Of a stretch of 13,616 nucleotides of DNA, positions 5,391-13,166 are shown one piece after another. The position numbers were made by a program, and so were the translations under genes. The notes below the pieces were generated by a model. That model worked only from the letters and a program-made list of their open reading frames with translations, was not told the DNA's origin and did no database searches. Within the stretch, counting starts at the first letter, position 1; each line of letters begins with the position of its first letter. The DNA is from Victivallales bacterium (lineage in GTDB: Bacteria; Verrucomicrobiota; Lentisphaeria; Oligosphaerales; Oligosphaeraceae): contig JAGCSE010000154.1 of the NCBI GenBank assembly GCA_017964325.1, positions 1-13,616 on the forward strand, written 5' to 3'.

Positions 5391-7511
5391 ATGACAAGAC
5401 GTTGCTTCCAATTGTTTTTCACATTCTTCATGATTTTGGCATTCTGCCAGCTCCATGCGGAAGACATCATCCGCCGAAAAGTCGGTCCAGGCGTCGAATA
5501 CAGCCGCATCACACGGCCAGGCCCGTATGAGATTCGCCTAATCCATATCAAACGGAAGGAACCACTTAGCCATCTGGAGGTTGTCATGGCTTTCGACCGT
5601 CTGACCGGCGATGAAAATCTTCGGAACACCATCGCACGATTCAAAGGACCCAAACGGCAGGTCGTCGGCGGAACCAATGGCGACTTCTTCCACATGGCAC
5701 ACACCAAGACGGCGGGCATGACCGTCGGCGTGTCCATCAGTAACGGCCGCCTCGTCGAAAGCGCGGGCAATCTTCCGTGTTTCTACATCACGGCAGACCG
5801 CGTCCCGCACATCGGGCCGATTTCCACCAAGGCATCATTACTCACTGACGGCAAGGAACTTATCATCCAAACCGTCAACCGCCCACCTGCCGCAAACGGC
5901 CTCTTCCTCTTCACGCGTGATTTCCAGTGGGACCTTCCCGCAGGACTCCGCCTCCGTCTGGACAACGCCCCCCTGGGCGCCCACGGCGATTGGAAAGCCA
6001 AAATCACAGGCGAGTTCAACGCAGGCAAAATCGAGACTGACGATTTGTCGGAACTCGTTCTCGTCGCCGCAGGCGATGGATCCAAGACATTACTCGCCAA
6101 TCTGAAACCTGATATGGAAATCATTCTCCGCATGAGAGTTCCAGAAGCTGGACAGCCTGTCGTGCAGGCCGTCGGCGGCAATTTCATCCTGCTGAAAGAC
6201 GGCGAACTGCCGTTCAAGACAGACAACGTAGATAAGGCACGTCACCCGCGCACGACCATCGGCTTCAATGACGATGAAATCATGCTGATGACCGTCGATG
6301 GCCGCCAGCCCGGCTGGTCCGTCGGCATGCGTTATGAAGACCTCGCTGTCTTCATGAAAGAATTCGGCATGAAGGAAGCTCTCAATCTCGACGGCGGCGG
6401 CTCCACGACGGCCATCGTCCGCGACGTCGTTGAAAACCGTCCGTCGGACGGCGGTCTCCGCCGCAACGCCAATGGCGTCATCGTTGTTTCCGAAGTCGAA
6501 CAAGGCCCGCTGGCGACGTTGGAAATCCATCCGAAACGGCTGCTTCTGGCTCCCGGCCTGACGGGTCGTCTGCAATTCTGGCCAGGCGATGTCTTCTTCA
6601 ATCCCGTCGAAGTCAAGGCCGACGCATGGGAACTCGTTCCCGCCAAAAAAGATACGCCGTTCCATTGTGTTCTGAAGGACGGAGCCGTCACACTTGCAAA
6701 TATCAAACAGGAAGGCACGGCCGCCTTCATCGTCCGCCACAAAGAGCATCCCGAAATCTCCGCGCCGCTGGAAATCGAAGTCATCCATGACTTTGCGAAG
6801 CTCGTCGCCGTTCCTGCCTCCCTGACGATGTGCCCCGAAGACAAAGGCTCCGTAAAGGTCTTTGGCGAAAACGCACAAGGCAACCAAGTGGAGATTCCCG
6901 TCAAGCTGATCAACTGGAAATTGCCAGAAGCCAGTGGCTTCCGTCTTGGCCAACCCGGTGAGTTCATCGCCGAGAAGAGCGGAGCCCGCACACAAGCCGT
7001 CTTGAGCCTCGGCAAGGCATCCTGCCAGTTGCCGCTGAACTGCACGACCGCTGTTTCCGCATACGAGTTCAAGTCTGACATGGAGCTGCCCTGCGCCATC
7101 TCGCCCGCGAAAGATCCGTTGAAGCTGGAAAGCTCTGTACAAGAAGAAGATGGACAAAATTTCCTGCGCATGGCATTCAATCTCGGCGAAGGCCCTGGGA
7201 CGCGCAGCGTCAACTTCCGCCCGCAACGCAAGTTCGAGACGACGCCCATCCGTCTGCGTCTCAAGGCCCGCGTACAAGGCGAAGGCACAATGCTCTTCCG
7301 CGTCATTTTCATCGACTCGCTCAACAGCACCCACTACCTGACGTTCCACAAAAACCTGCCCAAAGGCGGTTGGCAGGACGTAAGCGTCCGCCCGCCCGTC
7401 GGTATGCACGCTCCCGTCGTCCTCTCGAACATCTACATCGTCAATACGATGAAGGCGCCTTGCAACGGCACACTGGACATAAAGGACATCTTCGCGGATG
7501 TCGCACCATGA
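5391..7511 (+). CDS. Secreted phosphodiester glycosidase family (NAGPA-domain) protein with C-terminal beta domains
   Basis: A 706-residue protein. A signal peptide covers about residues 1-23 (MTRRC, a Phe/Leu/Ile core, L-H-A). Residues 60-370 match the NAGPA fold (PF09992), named for the mammalian enzyme that uncovers GlcNAc-1-phosphodiester tags. The typical motifs are visible: NGDFF (96-100), RHPRT (284-288), NLDGGGSTT (332-340) and RRNANG (357-362). Bacterial members are linked to exopolysaccharide or phosphodiester-linked sugar removal. The substrate here is unknown. From about 371 on, two further beta-rich regions follow: one Ig/Big-like with LEIHPKRLLLAPGLTGRL, and a final jelly-roll-like part (about 555-706) that resembles carbohydrate-binding modules. 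ATG 5391 has AAAGGA 7 nt upstream. It is divergent from the GH43-like gene. The next gene starts 26 bp after its stop and may be co-transcribed. Confidence 0.9.
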   Translation: MTRRCFQLFFTFFMILAFCQLHAEDIIRRKVGPGVEYSRITRPGPYEIRLIHIKRKEPLSHLEVVMAFDRLTGDENLRNTIARFKGPKRQVVGGTNGDFFHMAHTKTAGMTVGVSISNGRLVESAGNLPCFYITADRVPHIGPISTKASLLTDGKELIIQTVNRPPAANGLFLFTRDFQWDLPAGLRLRLDNAPLGAHGDWKAKITGEFNAGKIETDDLSELVLVAAGDGSKTLLANLKPDMEIILRMRVPEAGQPVVQAVGGNFILLKDGELPFKTDNVDKARHPRTTIGFNDDEIMLMTVDGRQPGWSVGMRYEDLAVFMKEFGMKEALNLDGGGSTTAIVRDVVENRPSDGGLRRNANGVIVVSEVEQGPLATLEIHPKRLLLAPGLTGRLQFWPGDVFFNPVEVKADAWELVPAKKDTPFHCVLKDGAVTLANIKQEGTAAFIVRHKEHPEISAPLEIEVIHDFAKLVAVPASLTMCPEDKGSVKVFGENAQGNQVEIPVKLINWKLPEASGFRLGQPGEFIAEKSGARTQAVLSLGKASCQLPLNCTTAVSAYEFKSDMELPCAISPAKDPLKLESSVQEEDGQNFLRMAFNLGEGPGTRSVNFRPQRKFETTPIRLRLKARVQGEGTMLFRVIFIDSLNSTHYLTFHKNLPKGGWQDVSVRPPVGMHAPVVLSNIYIVNTMKAPCNGTLDIKDIFADVAP

Positions 7512-7537
7512 TGATTTGTCTATAACCCATTCATTCC

Positions 7538-9208
7538 ATGTCACAAACAACTGCCCATCCCACATCGGCAAGCGAACCGCTGACGAAAAACCACGCCAAT
7601 TTCCAAACGAGAAAACTGGTCTTTAGGCGTGATTCAATACTCGTCCGCTATTCTGGCAGCGTCTATGTGTCGTTGGTCTTGTTGTCATTGATAATCAGTC
7701 CCTTTTTGATCATTCCCGCTTTAACATTCCGCCTCGGCGCATTGCCTTTCCTTGCATTCGGCGGATTGATCGAACTGATTCTATCTATCAGCATCATCAG
7801 TTGCCTCGTCAAACGAAACCATCCCATGTTCGACACACTCAACGGCGTGTTCTACCCACAAGGCCGCAAACATACGGAATCAGCCGTCCCGACAAAAAAC
7901 ATAGACCATCTGCAAGTCATTGCCGTCAATATGGATGTGGGATTCTGCTATGAATTGAACGCCGTCATGAAAGACGGCAGCCGACTTCCCATCATCGCCC
8001 ACGGCGGCGAGACGAGATTCGTGTCGGACGCCAAACAGCTTGCCGAATGCCTTGCACTTCCCTTGAAAGATGAACATGGAAAGCCATTCGTCGCCATTCC
8101 TGGAAAAGGCACGGGACCACTTGTACGCGGCGGCTCCAATTTCCAGAATATGCACCTTGTCTTCCGACAAGACGCCATCGCCGTGAAGCCCACTTGGAAG
8201 ATTTACCTGTTTGTAATGATTTTCCAAGCGTTTGCATTACTATTGATTTGCATCGGCTTGTTCAGCGAGCAGGAAATCATCTGGGCGCCATTCAGCATCG
8301 GAATCGTTTTTACCTTAATAATTCTGTGCATCCTTATTTCCAATCTAAAACGGTGTGCCGCCCCGTTTTTCGACATGGGGGACGGCGTGTTCTATCCCAA
8401 AGGCTTCACACGAGACGGCTCAGGCATCGCCTTGAGCCAGTTGGACCATCTGGAAATCATCAAAGAACGTTGCCACACATCGAAAAGCAGCTATGACTCA
8501 TACGAATTGAATGTCGTTCTCAAGAACGGTTCCCGTTACAACATTCTCGACCACAGCAACGGCAAGTTGCTGTGGGAAGACGCCCATAAGCTGGCCAAAC
8601 GGCTCTCCCTCCCGTTGATGGATGTCACAAACGGCAATTCCGTCGAAATGCAATCGGATGAAATTCCCGAAGACGTCAGCAATCCAATGGCCAACAAGGC
8701 TCCCATGACCACGGCAGCCGCCGTTTTCCAGACAATTTTCGGATTGATTTTCTTCGGTGCTGGCTTCATAGCCGCATGGATGGGATGCCTCGGTCCGCTG
8801 ACAGGTGTGTTCGCCAGCCGCAACTGGACGCCCACCCCTGCACGTATCGTCAAAAGCCAAGTCGTCACCCATCCTGCATCAAGAGGAGGCTCGACCCGCC
8901 GCATCGACATCCGTTATGAATACGATGTCAATGGAAGACATTACACTGGAGAACGCTATGATTTCTTCCGCTCCAAGACATCCACCAACGTGGGCGTCAG
9001 TACCATGCATAAAATCGTTGCCTCCCTGCCGCCTGGCACGGAAACGACTTGTCTCGTCAATCCTTCTGCCCCACATAAAGCCGTGATTTCTCGTGAAGTC
9101 CCATGGAGCCACCTTCTGTTCATCCTCTTCCCCCTGCCCTTTTATCTCATCGGCGGCTATCTCATCGTCTCCGCCATAAAAGCTAAATGCCTGAAGCCAA
9201 AAGCTTAA
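7538..9208 (+). CDS. Membrane protein with tandem internal duplication and C-terminal DUF3592-like domain
   Basis: A 556-residue protein. Two halves of about 160 residues are clear repeats of each other, at 21-178 and 201-362. Each opens NFQ...LVFR[RQ]D[SA]I, then has two hydrophobic segments (about 42-62 and 70-91; 222-242 and 250-268). Next comes a soluble part with FD...[ND]GVFYP[QK]G, [IL]DHL[QE][VI]I, YELN[AV]V[ML]K[DN]GSR and L.LPL. A third region follows: a segment at about 393-415, then WTPTPARIVKSQV, IDIRYEYDVNGRHYTGERY and CLVNPSAPHKAVI, which is the pattern of DUF3592 (PF12158), and a last segment at about 523-546. So about six membrane spans are expected. The function is unknown. 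There is no recognisable Shine-Dalgarno before ATG 7538. The short 26-bp gap suggests coupling with the NAGPA-domain gene. Confidence 0.88.
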   Translation: MSQTTAHPTSASEPLTKNHANFQTRKLVFRRDSILVRYSGSVYVSLVLLSLIISPFLIIPALTFRLGALPFLAFGGLIELILSISIISCLVKRNHPMFDTLNGVFYPQGRKHTESAVPTKNIDHLQVIAVNMDVGFCYELNAVMKDGSRLPIIAHGGETRFVSDAKQLAECLALPLKDEHGKPFVAIPGKGTGPLVRGGSNFQNMHLVFRQDAIAVKPTWKIYLFVMIFQAFALLLICIGLFSEQEIIWAPFSIGIVFTLIILCILISNLKRCAAPFFDMGDGVFYPKGFTRDGSGIALSQLDHLEIIKERCHTSKSSYDSYELNVVLKNGSRYNILDHSNGKLLWEDAHKLAKRLSLPLMDVTNGNSVEMQSDEIPEDVSNPMANKAPMTTAAAVFQTIFGLIFFGAGFIAAWMGCLGPLTGVFASRNWTPTPARIVKSQVVTHPASRGGSTRRIDIRYEYDVNGRHYTGERYDFFRSKTSTNVGVSTMHKIVASLPPGTETTCLVNPSAPHKAVISREVPWSHLLFILFPLPFYLIGGYLIVSAIKAKCLKPKA

Positions 9209-9260
9209 AACTAAAAGTAAATGGCTGAAAATCCACTGCGCATTGCGCTCTCTATGCAAC

Positions 9261-9297
9261 AGCCGGCGATGCATGCGCATTTGCGCATACGGTGGCT
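9261..9297. other. Imperfect palindrome between convergent genes
   Basis: A perfect core ATGCGCA-TT-TGCGCAT (9273-9288) lies within a longer imperfect dyad with AGCC (9261-9264) and GGCT (9294-9297) at the ends. It sits between the stops of the DUF3592-like gene (9208) and rnhC (9321), where a two-way terminator would be expected. No T tract follows on either strand, so intrinsic termination is uncertain. Confidence 0.35.
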
Positions 9298-9320
9298 ATT
9301 AAGAGTGAAAAATACTCAAT

Positions 9321-10265
9321 TCAACTTAATTCATTATTATTTATTGCTTCAGAAGCTGTTTTAAAGTGCATTTTGGCGAATTTTGGAAGTGCATCCGCCC
9401 CAAGCGTTTGCACAAGTTGTCGCGCCATAGCCAAAACCTGTGCACTTGCGCCTTTCGGCAACGGCATTCCAGCTTTGTCACCTAAGATTTTCATTTGTCG
9501 CACAAATTCATCACGCGCCAAAATGGAAGCCGCCGCCACTGCCACATCTGCCTCTGCCTTCGGATGTTGGATGAGTTCAATCTGCCGTCCGCGCGATTGC
9601 AAAGCGTTGCGGACGGTCTGATCCGATTTAGCAAATTGGTCGGAAATCGCCCGCAGACAACTCGGTACTTTTTCCAAAACGTTTTCCAATGTCTTGGCAT
9701 GGCCCCATGCAAGTAATCGATTCAAATTGCCGAAAGACGCATAAAGACGATTGTATGTCTCTGGAACTAATGTAATTATATTAAATTTTCCCATGACTTC
9801 ACGTCGAATCAGTTCCGCCAGTTCGGCGATTTTGCGGTCGCTTCCAATGGTCTTGGAATCCGCAACTCCAGCCTTTAGCAAACGACGTGACGTGTCACCG
9901 TCCGTATAACAGCAGGCGATGACAAGCGGTCCGAAAAAATCCCCTTTTCCGCTTTCATCAATTCCAGCGTGTGGCTGGAACATTTCTGGATTTTCGACCT
10001 CCGCCTTTTCCGTTTCATAGCCGAAGCGTGCCTCCTTCAAGATCTCTGGTTCGAGAAGAAATTGCACAAAATCGGCAGTTCCAGCTCCTTGCACAGTCAG
10101 CTTGCCAGATTCGTAAGCCACAACGTTGGTCTTGTCCTTCTTTCCTCGCCAGTAGGCGTATGGAGCGTTATCAAACGCCCAGCCCCGCTCCTCCATCAAA
10201 CCGTGCAGTTGCTCCACCTGTGTCTTCGTCAACGTACATACATAGTTTGTCTTTGATGCTGCCAT
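9321..10265 (-). CDS. rnhC: Ribonuclease HIII
   Basis: A 314-residue protein, the normal size for RNase HIII. It cleaves the RNA strand of RNA-DNA hybrids in the cytoplasm and helps clear R-loops and lagging-strand primers. The N-terminal 85 or so residues form the small TBP-like substrate-binding domain of this type (DUF3378), with the region ending L-E-P-E-I-L. The catalytic core begins HAGIDESGKGDFFGPLV at residue 99, giving the first two acidic residues, D103 and E104, and the GKGDFFGP signature that separates HIII from HII. D209 in ISDQF is the likely third acid, and E238 or D240 in KAEADVAVAAASILARDEF the fourth. ATG 10265 has AGAAGGCGG just upstream. It is divergent from the DUF1015 gene and convergent with the DUF3592-like gene. 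Confidence 0.96.
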   Translation of the reverse strand: MAASKTNYVCTLTKTQVEQLHGLMEERGWAFDNAPYAYWRGKKDKTNVVAYESGKLTVQGAGTADFVQFLLEPEILKEARFGYETEKAEVENPEMFQPHAGIDESGKGDFFGPLVIACCYTDGDTSRRLLKAGVADSKTIGSDRKIAELAELIRREVMGKFNIITLVPETYNRLYASFGNLNRLLAWGHAKTLENVLEKVPSCLRAISDQFAKSDQTVRNALQSRGRQIELIQHPKAEADVAVAAASILARDEFVRQMKILGDKAGMPLPKGASAQVLAMARQLVQTLGADALPKFAKMHFKTASEAINNNELS

Positions 10266-10282
10266 AAATCCGCCTTCTGATT

Positions 10283-10301
10283 TTTTGATAATATGTCAAA
10301 A
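10283..10301. promoter_or_regulatory. TTTTGA-N7-TCAAAA dyad in the rnhC/DUF1015 divergent region
   Basis: The arms TTTTGA (10283-10288) and TCAAAA (10296-10301) are exact inverses, 7 nt apart, 18 nt before rnhC. The 10266-10464 intergenic region is otherwise very AT-rich (especially 10385-10445) and must hold both promoters. I see TTGAAA at 10385 and several TATA-like hexamers but no well-spaced pair. A dyad in AT-rich DNA can arise by chance. Confidence 0.3.
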
Positions 10302-10464
10302 TATACTGCCGCTTGCATGAAATGAAACATACGGAGAAGAAGTTTTCCCTAAAACGGTCGCACATAGCGCTTCCCCCGGAAAACTTGAAAAAATGATATT
10401 ATTATATATTGTATATAAATAACATATTATGTTTTTTTGTACATTTTGTTAATTTGGAACCAAT

Positions 10465-11685
10465 ATGGCCAACGTCTATCCATTTGCAGCCGTCTCCGCC
10501 CTCGGAGAAAACGCACCGCGTGTCGCAACGCTTCCGTATGATGTCATGAACCGCGCAGAAGCCGCCAAAATGGCGGCGGGAAATCCCTACAGCTTCCTAA
10601 AGGTGACACGCTCTGAAATCGACCTGCCAGACTCCGTTGATCCCTACGATCCAGTCGTTTATGAAAAAGCCGCCCACAACTGGAAGTCATTGAAATCATC
10701 CGTTCTCACAACGGATGACCAGCCAGCGTTCTATGTCTATTCGCTCGTCATGAACGGACGCCGTCAGACTGGCGTCGTCGCCGCCGCATCCGTTGACGAC
10801 TACGACAACAACATCATTCGCAAACATGAAAAGACACGCAAGGAAAAGGAGGACGACCGCACACGCCACATCACCGCCCTCCGCGCCCAAACAGGCCCCG
10901 TATTCCTTACTTATAAAGATTCCGACGCCATCGACGACATCGTCGAAAAGACCATGAAAACCGTCCCCATCTTCGATTTCACCGCCGAAGACGGCATCAC
11001 CCACACCGGCTGGCGTGTCGCAGACGAACTGACACTCGCGCTCCAAGGAGCCTTCGCCGCCGTCCCCCTGCTCTACATTGCGGACGGGCATCACCGCGCA
11101 GCGTCGGCCTCCCGCACACAGGCCGCCCTCAAGGCCGCAGGAACAGACACGCCTGAATCCGCCCATTTCCTCTCCGTCATCTTCCCTGCAGGCCAGTTGA
11201 AAATTCTCGCCTACAACCGCGTCGTATTCGACCTCAACAGCCTCTCCGAAGAGCAGTTTTTCGCAAGGCTCTCCACTGCAGTCGAATCCGTCTCGCCTTC
11301 CGAATCCGCCGAACCATCGCAGCCTGGTCAGGCCTGCATGTTCTTCCAAAATAAATGGTGGAACATTGTCTTCAAACCAACGGACACCACGGCTGGTCCC
11401 GTTGACAAACTGGACGTGTCACGACTCCAAAACGATGTCCTCGCCCCCATCCTCGGCATCGACGACCCGCGAACTTCCAAGAAGATCGACTTCGTCGGCG
11501 GCATCCGCGGCACGAAGGAGCTTGAAAAACGTGTCCTTTCCGGCGAGGCAAAAGTCGCCTTCTCCATGTATCCCACAAGTTTAGACGAGCTGATGGACAT
11601 CGCGGACGACAACGCCATCATGCCGCCGAAATCCACATGGTTCGAGCCCAAGCTCCGCGACGGCCTCTTCGTCCACGAAATCTGA
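10465..11685 (+). CDS. DUF1015 family protein
   Basis: A 406-residue protein that matches the DUF1015 family (PF06245) along its length. Features are VYPFAAVSA near the start, LPYDVMNRAEA (23-33), NPYSFLKVTR (40-49), IRKHEKTRKEKEDDR (118-132), ADGHHRA (206-212) and the C-terminal MPPKSTWFEPKLRDGLF. The DGHHR box is shared with ParB-like and free-serine-kinase folds, and DUF1015 genes often sit beside serine-synthesis genes in other bacteria. A nucleotide-dependent role on a small amino-acid-like substrate is therefore an idea, not an established function. Cytoplasmic, no signal peptide. GGAAC lies about 7 nt before ATG 10465. The diaminopimelate decarboxylase gene follows 36 bp after the stop on the same strand, so the two probably form an operon. 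Confidence 0.92.
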   Translation: MANVYPFAAVSALGENAPRVATLPYDVMNRAEAAKMAAGNPYSFLKVTRSEIDLPDSVDPYDPVVYEKAAHNWKSLKSSVLTTDDQPAFYVYSLVMNGRRQTGVVAAASVDDYDNNIIRKHEKTRKEKEDDRTRHITALRAQTGPVFLTYKDSDAIDDIVEKTMKTVPIFDFTAEDGITHTGWRVADELTLALQGAFAAVPLLYIADGHHRAASASRTQAALKAAGTDTPESAHFLSVIFPAGQLKILAYNRVVFDLNSLSEEQFFARLSTAVESVSPSESAEPSQPGQACMFFQNKWWNIVFKPTDTTAGPVDKLDVSRLQNDVLAPILGIDDPRTSKKIDFVGGIRGTKELEKRVLSGEAKVAFSMYPTSLDELMDIADDNAIMPPKSTWFEPKLRDGLFVHEI

Positions 11686-11721
11686 ATCTCTATTTTCCAA
11701 ATATCACCATAACACACGACA

Positions 11722-12987
11722 ATGAAAATCCAAAACGGTCAAATCTATCTCGAAGACGTTCCCGTCACGCTCCTTGCGCAAACATACGGGACGCCGACCT
11801 ACGTCTATGAGGAAAACCGCATCCGCGACAATTTCCGTCGCGCCCTCAAGGCTTTCCAGAAATATTACCCAAATTTCCGTTTCTTCTACGCCATCAAGGC
11901 AAACAACAATCTCGCCGTCGCCAACATCCTCCGTCAGGAAGGCGCGGGAATCGACGCGGCCTCCATCAACGAAATTCTTCTCGCCCAGAAGCTTGGACTC
12001 GGCGGCGACAACGTCATGTTCTCTGGCAATTTCCTTTCGGACGACGACATCCAGCAGGGCCTCAAATCAGGCGTCATCTTCAATTTGGACGACATCTCCC
12101 TCCTCCCGCGCGTCCTTAAATTCGGAAAGCCCGAATTCTTATCATTCAGGCTCAACCCTGGTTATGGCGCGTGCGAAGTCGGCGACTTTGTCTGCAACGG
12201 CGGTCCAAACGCCAAATTCGGCGTTCATCCAGACCAGATCATGAACGCCTACCGCATGGCTAAAGAGGCTGGTATCAAGCGTTTCGGCGCACACATGATG
12301 CCAGGCTCCTGCATCCGCGATCCTGAATATTTCAAATTTATCACTGGCCTTCTCATGGACAACATCGGAAAGGTTGGAAAAGAGCTCGGCATTGATTTCG
12401 AATTCATCGATCTCGGCGGCGGCCTCGGCATCCCCTACAAACATGAAGACGGACCGCTGGACATCGACAAGGCGGCGCAGCTCGTCGCGGAAATCTTCAT
12501 GGAGAAGCTCAACCAATACGGCCTCAAGCCACCACGGCTCATGATGGAGCCAGCTCGGTATTTCGTCGGCGATGCAGGTTATGTCATCGGAACCGTCCAT
12601 GCCATCAAGAATTCATACAAGCGGATCATCGGCACGGACGTCTCCATGAACATTTTGGCCCGCCCCGCCATGTACGGAGCCTACCATCACATCTACGTCA
12701 ATGGTCGCGAAGACGAAGCGCGCAAGCCAGTCGGCCTCTGCGGACAGGTCTGTGAAAACACGGATTTCTGGGTGAAGGAGCGGATGTTGCCCGAAGGCAC
12801 GGCACTTGGCGACATCATCGTCGTCGAAAACGCGGGAGCCTACGGCTACGCCATGAGCTATCAGTACAATGGACGCCTCAAGCCCGCCGAAGTGCTCGTC
12901 TGCAACGACAAACATTGGCTCATCCGTCAGCGCGAAACCATCGACGACCTTGTGCGCAATGTCACCGTGCCAGATCATCTGAAATAA
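11722..12987 (+). CDS. lysA: Diaminopimelate decarboxylase (PLP-dependent, LysA-like)
   Basis: A 421-residue fold-type III PLP decarboxylase that converts meso-diaminopimelate to lysine, the last step of lysine synthesis in the cytoplasm. The PLP lysine is K59 in FYAIKANNN. The glycine loop that binds the phosphate is LGGGLGI (231-237). The family's cysteine motif CExxD is present as CENTD (344-348), and the C-terminal AGAYGYAMSYQYNGRLKPAEVLV (371-393) is typical of LysA. Two motifs are altered: the usual H-I-G-S-Q is HMMPGSC (191-197) and EPGR is EPAR (276-279). A related decarboxylase with another substrate is thus possible, but the C-terminal motif favours DAP. There is no clear Shine-Dalgarno before ATG 11722. 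Expression is likely coupled to the DUF1015 gene upstream. Confidence 0.88.
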   Translation: MKIQNGQIYLEDVPVTLLAQTYGTPTYVYEENRIRDNFRRALKAFQKYYPNFRFFYAIKANNNLAVANILRQEGAGIDAASINEILLAQKLGLGGDNVMFSGNFLSDDDIQQGLKSGVIFNLDDISLLPRVLKFGKPEFLSFRLNPGYGACEVGDFVCNGGPNAKFGVHPDQIMNAYRMAKEAGIKRFGAHMMPGSCIRDPEYFKFITGLLMDNIGKVGKELGIDFEFIDLGGGLGIPYKHEDGPLDIDKAAQLVAEIFMEKLNQYGLKPPRLMMEPARYFVGDAGYVIGTVHAIKNSYKRIIGTDVSMNILARPAMYGAYHHIYVNGREDEARKPVGLCGQVCENTDFWVKERMLPEGTALGDIIVVENAGAYGYAMSYQYNGRLKPAEVLVCNDKHWLIRQRETIDDLVRNVTVPDHLK

Positions 12988-13001
12988 GATTTTTGATGAT
13001 T

Positions 13002-13130
13002 TTCGATGATTTTTTCCAAAACAATAAAATACAATCCTCCTTTTTACGTTTTGTGATTGTCGGACGCGGAACACAAGATGGTTTCCAAAGGAACCAATCG
13101 GCAGTCCAGCGTCCGATGAAAATCATCGAA
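13002..13130 (+). other. Nested inverted repeats in the leader of the EF-hand gene (possible structured RNA)
   Basis: Three nested stems share one centre. The outer one is TTCGATGATTTT (13002-13013) with AAAATCATCGAA (13119-13130), 12 bp perfect. The middle one is TCGGACGC (13060-13067) with GCGTCCGA (13109-13116), 8 bp perfect. The inner one is TGGTTTCC (13079-13086) with GGAACCA (13090-13096), one bulged T. There are competing pairings. GATGATTTT also occurs at 12995-13003, and GATGA-AAA-TCATC (13115-13127) could form alone at the cost of the middle stem. The element lies between lysA and the Shine-Dalgarno of the next gene. It may be a cis-regulatory RNA or only transcript-end structure. 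No known riboswitch is recognised. Confidence 0.4.
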
Positions 13131-13153
13131 CTTGCCCTCTCACCCAAAACAAA

Positions 13154-13160
13154 AAGGAGA
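13154..13160 (+). promoter_or_regulatory. Strong Shine-Dalgarno of the EF-hand gene
   Basis: AAGGAGA lies 6 nt before ATG 13167 and is the best ribosome site in the window. It fixes the start of the gene that runs off the right edge. Confidence 0.8.
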
Positions 13161-13166
13161 TTAAAC

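Noticed and set aside
6090..7571. Long open frame on the minus strand inside the NAGPA-domain gene
   Set aside because: It lies antisense to a gene with clear motifs. The translation has no recognisable domain and no ribosome site. It is open because of the codon pattern of the real gene.
10291..10302. TTGACA on the minus strand before rnhC as a -35 box
   Set aside because: A hexamer 16-18 nt downstream would fall on the Shine-Dalgarno site and has no -10 character.
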